Shown in pieces: positions 44,007 to 52,323 of a stretch of 64,000 nucleotides of DNA (the first letter of the stretch is position 1; every line of letters starts with the position of its first letter). Where the stretch lies: assembly GCA_003141315.1 (NCBI GenBank), contig PLLP01000002.1, positions 124,001 to 188,000 on the forward strand, read 5' to 3'. The translations under genes and the position numbers were made by a program. This DNA comes from Phycisphaerales bacterium (GTDB taxonomy: Bacteria > Planctomycetota > Phycisphaerae > Sedimentisphaerales > Anaerobacaceae). The notes beneath the pieces were generated by a model that did not search any database, had not been told where the DNA came from, and worked only from the letters and a program-made list of their open reading frames with translations.

Positions 44007-45803
44007 ATGCTCAAAAGGACACATACCTGCGGCCAGCTGAGGCCAGACGACATCGGTAAAAAAATTATACTTTCCGGCTGGGTGCATAACTGGCGAGACC
44101 ACGGTAATATTTATTTTCTCGACCTGCGGGATAGATACGGCATAACCCAGCTTGTAATCGATGCGGAAAAGACGCCCGACATACACAAGCAGGTTCAAAA
44201 AATCCGGTGCGAATGGGTCGTCGCCGTCGAGGGGACAGTCCGCAAACGCGGCGAAGAAAATCCGAAGCTGCCAACCGGCTCAATCGAAATCCTCGTTGAG
44301 AAAATTGAAGTTCTCAATGAGGCTGCGACGCCGCCATTCGAGCTTGCGGACGCCGGGAAAATTTCGGAAGAGCTTCGTTTGAAGTATCGCTATCTCGATT
44401 TGCGAAGGCCTCAAATGCAGTCGCGGCTCGAAACCCGGCACCGCATAACCAAAATCGCACGGGACTATTACAATGAACTGGGTTTCTGGGAAATCGAGAC
44501 GCCTATGCTCGCAAAAAGCACTCCTGAAGGCGCGAGGGATTTTCTTGTGCCGTGCAGGCTTTTCAAGAATACGTTTTATGCCCTGCCGCAATCGCCGCAA
44601 CTCTTTAAGCAGATACTGATGATGAGCGGCACCGATAAGTATTTCCAGATTGTCCGCTGTTTTCGTGATGAGGACCCGCGGGCGGACAGGCAGGCGGAAT
44701 TTACGCAGATTGATGTCGAGGCGAGTTTTGTCGATACTAACGATATTATAAGCATTCACGAAAAACTCATCGCGAAATTCTGGAAGGAAATTCTCGACAT
44801 TGAAATCCCGCTGCCTATCCGGCGGATGGGTTATAAAGAGGCGGTCGATAATTACGGCATCGACAGGCCTGACCTGCGATTCGATATGAAATTGAAAGAC
44901 GTTTCCGATATCGCGAAAAATTCGACTTTTAAGGTATTCAAAACCGTTATCGAAAAAGGCGGTGTTGTGAGGGGCATTTGCTGTCCGTCCCGCCTGGGCG
45001 GGCCTGGTGGTTCGCAGATACTTACCAGAAATTATATCGAAAAGGATTTGACCGCTTTTGTCGCGGACTACGGAGCAAAAGGGATTGTCTGGCTGAAAGT
45101 TTCCGACGAGGGCGGCAAACTTTCCTGCACCGGCAGCGTCGCGAAATTTTTCGATGCGGCACAGCTCGAACAAATCGCGAAACGATTTGATGCGAAAAAC
45201 GGCGACACGCTTCTTTTCATTGCCGATACCTTAAAGAACGCCAATAAAGCCCTCGCGCCGCTTCGATGCAGGCTCGGTAAAGACGTCAAACTTTATGGCG
45301 AAGGCAGGTTCGAGTTTGTCTGGATTACGGATTTTCCGCTTTTCGAGTGGAACGAGGAAGAGAATCGCTGCGACTCGACGCATCATCCTTTCACGGCGCC
45401 TATCGAAGCGGACCTGGCGAAACTCGACACCGACCCGCTCTCCATTACCTCACAGGCTTACGATATTGTTGTCAACGGTTCGGAAATCGGCGGGGGCAGC
45501 ATACGTATCCACAGGCCCGAAATCCAGCAGAAGATTTTCGACCTGCTCAAGATTACGAGGCAGCAGGCGCAGGACCGGTTCGGGTTCTTTTTGCGTGCGC
45601 TGGATTACGGGACGCCGCCGCACGGCGGAATCGCACTGGGCTTAGACAGAATGATTATGATTCTTACCGGCACCGACAACATCAGGGACGTAATCGCCTT
45701 TCCGAAAACGCAGAAAGGCCAGTGCCTTATGACGGAAGCCCCGAGCAGCGTTGACCAGAAACAGCTCGATGAGCTTAATTTGATGCTGAAGCCGGAAAAA
45801 TAA
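44007..45803 (+). CDS. aspS: Aspartyl-tRNA synthetase
   Basis: Class II synthetase of 598 residues: OB-fold anticodon domain (ILSGWVHNWRDHGNIYFLDL), then RYLDLRRPQMQSRLETRH, FLVPCRLFKNTFYALPQSPQ, CFRDEDPRADRQAEFTQIDV and GIALGLDRMIMILTG. The GAD insert makes it the bacterial type. Near residue 327 the stretch ICCPSRLGGPGGSQIL is encoded by CCCGCCTGGGCGGG (44989-45002) and is longer than usual, so it is probably an in-frame repeat insertion. It is followed closely by the histidine kinase gene. Confidence 0.96.
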   Translation: MLKRTHTCGQLRPDDIGKKIILSGWVHNWRDHGNIYFLDLRDRYGITQLVIDAEKTPDIHKQVQKIRCEWVVAVEGTVRKRGEENPKLPTGSIEILVEKIEVLNEAATPPFELADAGKISEELRLKYRYLDLRRPQMQSRLETRHRITKIARDYYNELGFWEIETPMLAKSTPEGARDFLVPCRLFKNTFYALPQSPQLFKQILMMSGTDKYFQIVRCFRDEDPRADRQAEFTQIDVEASFVDTNDIISIHEKLIAKFWKEILDIEIPLPIRRMGYKEAVDNYGIDRPDLRFDMKLKDVSDIAKNSTFKVFKTVIEKGGVVRGICCPSRLGGPGGSQILTRNYIEKDLTAFVADYGAKGIVWLKVSDEGGKLSCTGSVAKFFDAAQLEQIAKRFDAKNGDTLLFIADTLKNANKALAPLRCRLGKDVKLYGEGRFEFVWITDFPLFEWNEEENRCDSTHHPFTAPIEADLAKLDTDPLSITSQAYDIVVNGSEIGGGSIRIHRPEIQQKIFDLLKITRQQAQDRFGFFLRALDYGTPPHGGIALGLDRMIMILTGTDNIRDVIAFPKTQKGQCLMTEAPSSVDQKQLDELNLMLKPEK

Positions 45804-45824
45804 CAGAAACGAAAATTACAAAGA

Positions 45825-47477
45825 ATGGCGATGAAGATTCAAAATTTATTTCACAAGGTCGGTGAGGTTTATCATCGCTTTTTGGTGCTTGTGCATTTAT
45901 CGCCGCTGTCGCTTGCGGAAAAATGCAGGATAGCATTCGGCATCGCCATTTTGCTGATTCTGTCGCTGGTGCTGAGCATCCTGTATGTCTGGATGGGCAA
46001 ACTTACAATCCAGAGCTACTACAGTTCTGAGCGTGCCCGAACCGAAATTCTTTTTCGCCAGCATTTTCAGCCCGCAAATGTCCGCAAGGATTCGTCCTCA
46101 TCTCTCAATATCGCCGGCTCTCCTGCCGACCCGAACAAGAACGACATTCACTGGATTCATCTCCAGAAGGATGAGCCGCCGGATATAAAAGACCTCACAA
46201 AAATACAGAGGAAAATGGTCGCCGCTATAATTGAGGATAAACATATAAAAGAAAGCCTTGAATTTGAAAAAAGAGGCAAACTTACTTACATAAATTACGC
46301 CAGGCCCATCAGGGGCTCCGACACCTATGCAGGCTACCATGACCCGCAGGGCGCCGCCGGCGCCTTCAGCGAGGGCGAACTGGTCGGCATAGTCGTCACG
46401 GAAAGGGCCGTAAGCGACTACGGCAAAACAAATCTCCTAAACGCCTTCTGGGTTATCATCGCGGGGCTTATCGGCGCTACGGGCGCATTCGTGGCCTTTT
46501 ATGTTATTACGCAGCGGGTAATTCTCTCGCCCGTCAGGCAGCTTCGCGCAATGGCGGACAACGTGGCCGAAGGCAATCTCGAAATCAGAAGCTCAATAAA
46601 GACCCGCGACGAATACCAGAAGCTCGCGGAGGCCTTTAACCACATGCTCGACAACCTCCAGAAAAGCCAGGAGAAACTTTACCAGACCAACAGGCAGCTC
46701 GACGAAAAAATCGCAGAACTTTCAAGCCGGAACATCGAACTTTTTAAAGCCAACAAGGTGAAGGGCGAATTCATCGCAAACGTCTCGCACGAGCTTCGAA
46801 CACCGCTGAACGCTATTCTCGGCTTTGCGCAAATCCTGAAGGAAAAACCCGCCCTGCTGAAGGAAGAGAAAGGCCGGCGATACACAGAACATATAATTTC
46901 CGGCGGGAAAAGCCTGCTTACTATGATAAACGACCTGCTGAACCTGGCCAAAATCGAGGCGGGGAAAATCGAGCTGCATATCGAAAAGACTTTTATCTGC
47001 CCGCTTCTCGAAGACATCGAAGTCACGTTCACACAGATTGCCGAGGAGAAAAACATAAAATTATCCGTTGTCTGCAATCCCGAAATCCAGCCATTCAGCA
47101 CCGATGCGGGGAAGGTGAGGCAGATTCTTTATAACTTCACGAGCAACGCCCTGAAATTTACGCCCGATGCCGGCAGAATCACGATTGAAGCTTCTATGCC
47201 CGACGAAAAAACGGTTCGCCTGTCCGTAAGCGATACCGGCTGCGGAATTGCAGAGGAAAATTTTGAAAAGATATTCGATAATTTCAGCCAGGTTGACGGC
47301 TCCATCACGAAGGAAAGAAGCGGCGCCGGGCTCGGGCTTGCCATAAGCAGGAAACTGGCGGACCTGATGGCGGGCAGTATAGGTCTCGAAAGCAAGATAG
47401 GCAAAGGGTCTGTTTTCTGGCTGGACCTTCCCGTGAGCTTCACACCACCTGAAAGCGAAACACAAGCGAAGAGTTAG
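45825..47477 (+). CDS. Membrane sensor histidine kinase
   Basis: A 550-residue protein. Two membrane segments (about residues 42-63 and 205-228) border an extracytoplasmic sensor region. They are followed by a HAMP domain (RQLRAMADNVAEGNLEIRS), a coiled coil, the phosphorylated-His helix FIANVSHELRTPLNAILGFA (His near 323) and an ATPase domain (NALKFTPDAG, VSDTGCGIAEENFEKIFDNF, GAGLGLAISRKLADL). No response regulator gene is adjacent, so the partner is unknown. It starts 21 bases after aspS. Confidence 0.92.
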   Translation: MAMKIQNLFHKVGEVYHRFLVLVHLSPLSLAEKCRIAFGIAILLILSLVLSILYVWMGKLTIQSYYSSERARTEILFRQHFQPANVRKDSSSSLNIAGSPADPNKNDIHWIHLQKDEPPDIKDLTKIQRKMVAAIIEDKHIKESLEFEKRGKLTYINYARPIRGSDTYAGYHDPQGAAGAFSEGELVGIVVTERAVSDYGKTNLLNAFWVIIAGLIGATGAFVAFYVITQRVILSPVRQLRAMADNVAEGNLEIRSSIKTRDEYQKLAEAFNHMLDNLQKSQEKLYQTNRQLDEKIAELSSRNIELFKANKVKGEFIANVSHELRTPLNAILGFAQILKEKPALLKEEKGRRYTEHIISGGKSLLTMINDLLNLAKIEAGKIELHIEKTFICPLLEDIEVTFTQIAEEKNIKLSVVCNPEIQPFSTDAGKVRQILYNFTSNALKFTPDAGRITIEASMPDEKTVRLSVSDTGCGIAEENFEKIFDNFSQVDGSITKERSGAGLGLAISRKLADLMAGSIGLESKIGKGSVFWLDLPVSFTPPESETQAKS

Positions 47478-47614
47478 GATTGCCTGCCGGGCGGATTCGC
47501 CTGCGGCGAACCTACGGCGGACAAGCTCCGGCACAGAGAATAAAATATCAAAAATCAAATATAAAAAAGTAAGAAAGGTTTGAATAGTGTGAAGGGCGGG
47601 AATTGGGTTCGTTT
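47478..47614. repeat. Palindrome and A/T-rich module between convergent genes
   Basis: GGGCGGATTCGCCTGCGGCG is followed by GGCACAGAGAATAAAATATC and AAATATAAAAAAGTAAGAAA. No gene is seen. Confidence 0.7.
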
Positions 47615-49504
47615 TCAGAGGTTTTTGCGCAGGGGGAAAACAGCATCTTTTTTATCAGGGAGGTTTGTTTCTGCGAGGTATCTGCGGGACAGTTCTTCGA
47701 CTTTTTCCTGTATTTCTTTGACAGATGATGTCGGGGGCATCGGGTTTCCAAAATAGATGCGGACTTTCCGGAGGAATTTTTTCGGGAATTTCGTGAGTGG
47801 TTTTCCGCCGAAATAGCTGAAGATGCTTCCCCATGTGCCGCCGATATAGACGGGAACGACAGCGCAATTGCTTTTTTCGATTATAAGGCGAAGGCCTCTT
47901 CTGAAGGGCTGCAAATCACCAGTTCGCGTCATAGAGCCTTCCGCGAAGATGCAGACGGCCTGTCCGTTATTTACGGCATCTCTGGCGGTTCGCAGGGAGC
48001 GGGCAATCAATTCCGGAGTATCTTTCTCTGAAACAGGGATAACATTCATAATCCGGCATAAAGGTTTCAGCAGGGGGACGTTAAAGAAATCTTTATCCAT
48101 AATGAATCGTATGTGCCTGTGCTGGGCGGCTGTGAGGACGAGGGCATCGGACCAGGCACTGTGGTTGCTTACGAAGAGCAGGCCGCCCCCGGCAGGGATA
48201 TTTTCGGCATCGATAATTTTGAGGCGGTAGCAGAATTTAACGAGTGCGACGAGGAAGGCTCGCAGCAGGAGAGCCGGCATAATTATTACGGAGGCGGCAG
48301 CCATAATTGCCGTCATAGCGGAGAGGACGAGGAAGATTTGTGCAGCGGTGAACTTGAGCGGGCTGCTGAGGAGGAAGACAAAGACCGAAGCGAGAAATGA
48401 GCCGACCCAGCAGAGGAAGTTTGCGGCGGCGATAGTTCGACCTCTTCGCTCGGCGGGGCTTTGAAGCTGGATATAGGTATTCAGCGGCACGAGAATCAAG
48501 CCTGAACTTGCGCCGAGGAAAAAAATAAACAGGAAGGCGATAACAAGGCTGCTTTTCATAAGGGCGAGACCGGCGGTGAGGAAAACGACGGCGATGGCTC
48601 CTGCGCTGACGAGGCCGGGCTCGACGTTCCTGCCGCAGATTTTGCCTGCGAGAAATGCGCCTGCGGCGATGCCGAATGCGCCGGGCAGAAACAGATACAT
48701 ACTATTTGTCTGGTCGAGTGCGAGTTTTTCTATGCCGTAAGGAATTATGACGAGCGTGACGGAAACGCCTATGAGCAGAAAATATGCGGATGCGAAGATG
48801 GCGAGCAGCAGGCCTTTTTTGTGGCGGACGTCGTAGAGGGAGCGTGCGATATCGGCAAAGAAGAAAATGCTGGAGCGGCCTTTTTGGCCGAGCGGTGCGG
48901 TTTTTTTGATTGCCAGGCTTGTGAAAGTTCCGCTTATCGCAACGAGGACGCAGGTAATCGAGGCGAGGACATAATTATCTGAGGTTATCCAGACGAGTAT
49001 TGGAACTAAGGCGGCGGCGGCGATGCCGGCCAGGTAGGTAGTGGCCTCGACCATGCCGTTTGCGTGTGTCAGATTTTCCCGCTCGACGAGCTCGGGGATT
49101 AAGCCGTATTTGGATGGGCTGAAAAATGCACTGTGGGTGGTCATAAGGAACATAACCATATAGAGGAGCAATTGCGAGCCTGCGAAAAAAGCGGCGACGC
49201 CTGTAAGCATAATTGCGATTTCAGCGAATTTGAGGGTGACGGTGATTTTGCTTTTACTGAAGCGGTCTGCGAGTCTGCCGGCGTAGGCGGAAAAGATGAG
49301 AAAGGGCAGTGTGAATACGGCGCCGGCGGTGGCGGAGATTTTGCCTGCGGATATTTGGCCTTCTTTACCGATGAGGTACGCCACGACGAGCAGCTTGTAG
49401 AGGTTGTCGTTCAATACGCCGAGCGCCTGCGTGGCGTTGAGCCAGCCGAAAGTGGTTCGGGACTGGTCGGCGGCGAAATTATCTGATTTTTGTTTTGTCT
49501 GCAT
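47615..49504 (-). CDS. Fused MFS transporter and 1-acylglycerol-3-phosphate acyltransferase
   Basis: A 629-residue protein. Residues 1-410 form about 12 membrane segments of an MFS permease (NDNLYKLLVVAYLIGKEGQ, FSAYAGRLADRFSKSKITVT, TTHSAFFSPSKYGLIPELV). The rest is a PlsC-type acyltransferase with the HX4D motif NHSAWSDAL near residue 450 and FAEGSMTRTGDL, then PVYIGGTWGS. The N-terminal part resembles LplT-like lysophospholipid flippases, which are known to work with acyltransferases. A lysophospholipid import and re-acylation role is likely. No AMP-binding (Aas synthetase) domain follows. Confidence 0.87.
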   Translation of the reverse strand: MQTKQKSDNFAADQSRTTFGWLNATQALGVLNDNLYKLLVVAYLIGKEGQISAGKISATAGAVFTLPFLIFSAYAGRLADRFSKSKITVTLKFAEIAIMLTGVAAFFAGSQLLLYMVMFLMTTHSAFFSPSKYGLIPELVERENLTHANGMVEATTYLAGIAAAALVPILVWITSDNYVLASITCVLVAISGTFTSLAIKKTAPLGQKGRSSIFFFADIARSLYDVRHKKGLLLAIFASAYFLLIGVSVTLVIIPYGIEKLALDQTNSMYLFLPGAFGIAAGAFLAGKICGRNVEPGLVSAGAIAVVFLTAGLALMKSSLVIAFLFIFFLGASSGLILVPLNTYIQLQSPAERRGRTIAAANFLCWVGSFLASVFVFLLSSPLKFTAAQIFLVLSAMTAIMAAASVIIMPALLLRAFLVALVKFCYRLKIIDAENIPAGGGLLFVSNHSAWSDALVLTAAQHRHIRFIMDKDFFNVPLLKPLCRIMNVIPVSEKDTPELIARSLRTARDAVNNGQAVCIFAEGSMTRTGDLQPFRRGLRLIIEKSNCAVVPVYIGGTWGSIFSYFGGKPLTKFPKKFLRKVRIYFGNPMPPTSSVKEIQEKVEELSRRYLAETNLPDKKDAVFPLRKNL

Positions 49505-49560
49505 AAAAACAGGTTTCCGAAAATCGCAGGTATTATACGGGAATAGCGAGAAGTTTCAAA

Positions 49561-49628
49561 GGAACAAAGGCACTAAGGCACAAAGAAGAAAAAGGAAAAT
49601 AGGCACAGAGGCACAAAGGGACAAAAGG
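49561..49628. repeat. GGCACAGAG/GGCACAAAG repeat cluster
   Basis: GGAACAAAGGCACTAAGGCA and then AGGCACAGAGGCACAAAGGG: four or more units of the window's purine-rich family in the gap before the MFS-fusion start. Confidence 0.75.
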
Positions 49629-49669
49629 ATTTGCCGAGTAGCACGAGGGAATCTGGAAATGCGATAAAG

Positions 49670-50176
49670 CTAAGGGGTGGTGCCTTCGAGCCAGTGCTGA
49701 GCAAAAAGAGCAAAGTCAGCAAAGTCAACGTCGCCATCACGATTTAAATCAGCACCGCCACACCAGTTGTTGCCGGCATTGCAGCCTGTATTTAGCCACT
49801 TTTCTTTGAAAAGAGCAAGGTCATCGTTATCTACATCATCGTCATAGTCCAGGTCACCTAAAATACATGGGGCTAATTTTATAAGATAGACATCGTAAGA
49901 CCCTGCACCAAAGGAATTTGTATAGCCAGCGATTATATAACCACCGTCAGAAGTCTCTTGAACCGAATAGCTATAGTCAGTGTAGCTTCCGCCGAAAGTT
50001 TGTTCCCATTGGACATGCGGCCCATTCGACTGGTTCGACAAGCTCACCACAGGCAAGCTCAGGGCAAGCCCATCGGCTTGAGCAGGCGGTTCGGCTGTGC
50101 TCACCGCAGGCAGGGATAGAATGCAGGCAATAAGGCAGAATAAAAGGTAAAAGAACGAATTTTTTTTCGCATCCAC
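49670..50176 (-). CDS. Short secreted protein with dockerin-like repeats, probably a remnant
   Basis: A 168-residue protein: signal peptide (FFYLLFCLIACILSLPAVS), then one propeller-like repeat (WEQTFGGSYTDYSYSVQETS, DGGYIIAGYTNSFG). Two calcium-loop repeats of the type-I dockerin kind follow: GDLDYDDDVDNDDLALFKEK and ADLNRDGDVDFADFALFAQH. Full-length relatives in planctomycetes usually carry many such propeller units, so this looks like an internally deleted copy. The segment after the signal peptide (LALSLPVVSLSNQS) is encoded by a dispersed TTCGACAAGCTCA repeat. The real role is unknown, presumably cell-surface. Confidence 0.75.
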   Translation of the reverse strand: MDAKKNSFFYLLFCLIACILSLPAVSTAEPPAQADGLALSLPVVSLSNQSNGPHVQWEQTFGGSYTDYSYSVQETSDGGYIIAGYTNSFGAGSYDVYLIKLAPCILGDLDYDDDVDNDDLALFKEKWLNTGCNAGNNWCGGADLNRDGDVDFADFALFAQHWLEGTTP

Positions 50177-50398
50177 TTTTAAGGCCTCCTTTTGTAAGTT
50201 CGGCGCAAATTATAACCGAAGGTCAGCCAAAAAGCAAGGGGAAAATGGGTATAGGGGATAGGGTTTAGGGGATGGTAAATAGCGTGCAGCGGATAGGTAG
50301 TAGGGAAGGGAGAAGAGCGAAGGGTGCAAAGTGTGAAGGGTAAGAAAGGTGTGGGGAAATTTTGAAAAAAGATGAAACATTTTGGGGTTTGGGGCGTC

Positions 50399-50564
50399 TA
50401 TAATAATAAATGGTAAAAAAAGCGGTCCGCCGAGGCGGAATAATACGAAACTCAGCACGGACATTTGAGAAAAAAATACGGTTTGAAAGGAATCCCGATT
50501 GAGCGGGGTAAAAGTCCGTGTTATCTTCCTCCGAAGGGCCTGTAAAATGAGCAGGCCCTTTTTT
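50399..50564 (+). ncRNA. Structured RNA with intrinsic terminator upstream of psd
   Basis: TATAAT at 50399-50404 could start a transcript near 50411. It would have a first hairpin TCCGCC/GGCGGA (50425-50438). Next comes a 9-base-pair domain AGCACGGAC/GTCCGTGTT (50454-50462 with 50514-50522) enclosing the hairpin CCCG/CGGG. Last is a terminator GGGCCTG/CAGGCCC with six T (50536-50564). It ends 38 bases before psd, the arrangement of a riboswitch or attenuator, but it may be a free small RNA. No known riboswitch class was recognised. No good -35 is visible. The rest of the 425-base gap 50177-50601 is G/A-rich modular repeat. Confidence 0.5.
50534..50564 (+). terminator. Rho-independent terminator in the psd leader
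   Basis: Stem AAGGGCCTG/CAGGCCCTT with a short loop, followed by a T-run (50559-50564). Typical and strong. Confidence 0.85.
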
Positions 50565-50601
50565 GTTGAAAAAGAGGGGCGGTTTATTTAGCATATCCGG
50601 T

Positions 50602-51300
50602 ATGATTAAATTGACTAAATACGGCCTGCCTCAAGTGGCGGTGTTTCCTGTGGTGATGGGGGTCGTTATGGCGATTACGGCCATAGCGGGGTATGCGGGG
50701 CTATCGGGGCGGGTTGTCTGGCCGATAGAAGCGGTTCTGGGGATAATTTTAATATGGATATTGTCGTTTTTTCGCGACCCAGAACGCGCTATTCCCGGTG
50801 AGGCGAACCTGATACTTGCGCCTGCGGACGGGAAAATCACGGATATTGAAATTGTCGAAGACGAGACCCGAAATGCCGGGGTCAGCGGGGTAAGGCAGAT
50901 TCGGGTGGGGATTTTTTTGAGCATTTTCAACGTTCATTTAAATCGGGCGCCCTGTAATTGTTCGGTCGATAAAATAATATACAGGGAGGGGGTTTTCAAA
51001 AACGCGATGAACGTGCAGTCGGGGCGGGTTAATGAATCGAATGAGCTTTGGCTACGTCGGACAGATGAGCCGAGAGATGTGATTATTGTAAGGCAGATAA
51101 GCGGCGCCATTGCGAGGCGGATTGTCTGCGAGGCGAAAGAGGGCGGGGATTTGGCTGGCGGGCAACTGTTCGGTATGATAAAATTCGGGTCACGATGCGA
51201 GATTTATATGCCTGCCCGCGATGATGTTCAGCTGCTGGTTAAAATTGGCGATAAAGTAAAGGCGGGGCTGACAGTGGTGGCAGAATATAGTAGAAAGTAG
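50602..51300 (+). CDS. psd: Phosphatidylserine decarboxylase proenzyme
   Basis: Makes phosphatidylethanolamine from phosphatidylserine. 232 residues from the ATG at 50602. It has two membrane segments near the N-terminus, FFRDPERAIPGEANLILAPA with DGKITDIEIV, IFLSIFNVHLNRAPCNC and LFGMIKFGSRCEIYMP. In the last, the Gly-Ser bond is self-cleaved to form the pyruvoyl cofactor. This is the short archaeal-like form of the family. A terminator-bearing leader precedes it, and pssA lies about 110 bases downstream on the same strand. Confidence 0.93.
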   Translation: MIKLTKYGLPQVAVFPVVMGVVMAITAIAGYAGLSGRVVWPIEAVLGIILIWILSFFRDPERAIPGEANLILAPADGKITDIEIVEDETRNAGVSGVRQIRVGIFLSIFNVHLNRAPCNCSVDKIIYREGVFKNAMNVQSGRVNESNELWLRRTDEPRDVIIVRQISGAIARRIVCEAKEGGDLAGGQLFGMIKFGSRCEIYMPARDDVQLLVKIGDKVKAGLTVVAEYSRK

Positions 51301-51400
51301 GAAGGCACAGAGGCACAAAGGGGCAGAGGCACAGAGAAAAATAAAAAAGAGAACACAGGACACAGAAGGCAGTAGAACGACAGGGTATAAGGGATAGAAG
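51301..51400. repeat. GGCACAGAGGCACAAAGGGGCAGAGG repeats between psd and pssA
   Basis: Purine-rich units followed by AAAAATAAAAAAGAGAACAC and AGGACACAGAAGGCAGTAG. The same modules occur at 18700 and 37637. Confidence 0.75.
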
Positions 51401-51408
51401 TAAAAGCG

Positions 51409-52323
51409 ATGGCAAGAGACAAAAGACATGGTCGGCGGTTCACGGCGGGCGGATTCGAGGGCAAGGGCAAACGGCTCCGCTATATTACGGTTCTGCCATC
51501 GCTGGTGACGCTGCTGAACGGGGTGTGCGGTTTTGCGTCGATAGTTCTTGCCACCAATCACGATTTTGTACTTGCGAGCTACTTTATTCTGGTGGCTATG
51601 GTGGCGGATATTTTGGATGGTCATCTCGCGAGGGTGAGCAACAGCTCGTCGAGTTTCGGCGGGCAGCTTGACAGCCTGTGCGATATGATAAGTTTCGGGG
51701 TGGCGCCGGCGTTTTTGATGTTCAAGATTTTCGAGTATAAAGTTGAGCTTGTGAATTCGGAATTGCTGGAGCGATTTGTGTGGCTTGCGGCGGCGGCGTA
51801 TATGTGTTGCACGGCGATCCGGCTTGCGAGGTTTAACGTGGAGAACGTCAAGGAAGGGCCTTCGCATTTGACTTTTACGGGACTTCCTTCGCCGGCGGCG
51901 GCAGGTGTGATTATAAGCCTTGTGATATTTCATCAGCAGAGACTAATCAAGGTGTTCGATGCGGGCAGCAGCGATTTCCGTATGGCAGAGAATATTCTGA
52001 TATATTCACTTCCAATTATTTCCGTTTTGACGGCGGCGCTGATGGTGAGCCGGGTGAGATACCCGCATCTCGGCAACCAGTATTTAAAGGGGAAAAAGCC
52101 AATCGGGCATCTTATATGGCTGCTGGTGGTGCTGGGTGTGGTGTGGTGGAACCTGCAGTTTGCGCTGGTGCTGATGTTCTGCGGGTTCGCAGCCGCCGGC
52201 CCGTTAAAATGGCTTTATCTGAAGATTTCCCGCCGGTCAGCAGAGGGCGGGTTAGGTATGGAGCATTCGCCTGCTATTCAGACTGATTCTGGAGGCAGCC
52301 CCAGTCAGGGCGGAAGTGCCTGA
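51409..52323 (+). CDS. pssA: CDP-diacylglycerol--serine O-phosphatidyltransferase
   Basis: Makes phosphatidylserine from CDP-diacylglycerol and serine, the substrate of psd just upstream. The CDP-alcohol phosphotransferase signature DGHLARVSNSSSSFGGQLDS, followed by LCD, is complete, and about eight hydrophobic segments follow. The first 25 residues are basic. The last 50 bases overlap the 3' end of the convergent PilZ gene; the C-terminal residues (EGGLGMEHSPAIQTDSGGSP) look non-conserved. Confidence 0.94.
   Translation: MARDKRHGRRFTAGGFEGKGKRLRYITVLPSLVTLLNGVCGFASIVLATNHDFVLASYFILVAMVADILDGHLARVSNSSSSFGGQLDSLCDMISFGVAPAFLMFKIFEYKVELVNSELLERFVWLAAAAYMCCTAIRLARFNVENVKEGPSHLTFTGLPSPAAAGVIISLVIFHQQRLIKVFDAGSSDFRMAENILIYSLPIISVLTAALMVSRVRYPHLGNQYLKGKKPIGHLIWLLVVLGVVWWNLQFALVLMFCGFAAAGPLKWLYLKISRRSAEGGLGMEHSPAIQTDSGGSPSQGGSA

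Noticed and set aside
44280-45173. 297-codon reverse frame opposite aspS
   Set aside because: Antisense of a certain synthetase gene, with no recognisable domain.
16651-51370. CRISPR array suggested by recurrent GGCACAGAG units
   Set aside because: Units are short, irregularly spaced, scattered over many loci and lack spacers or cas genes.
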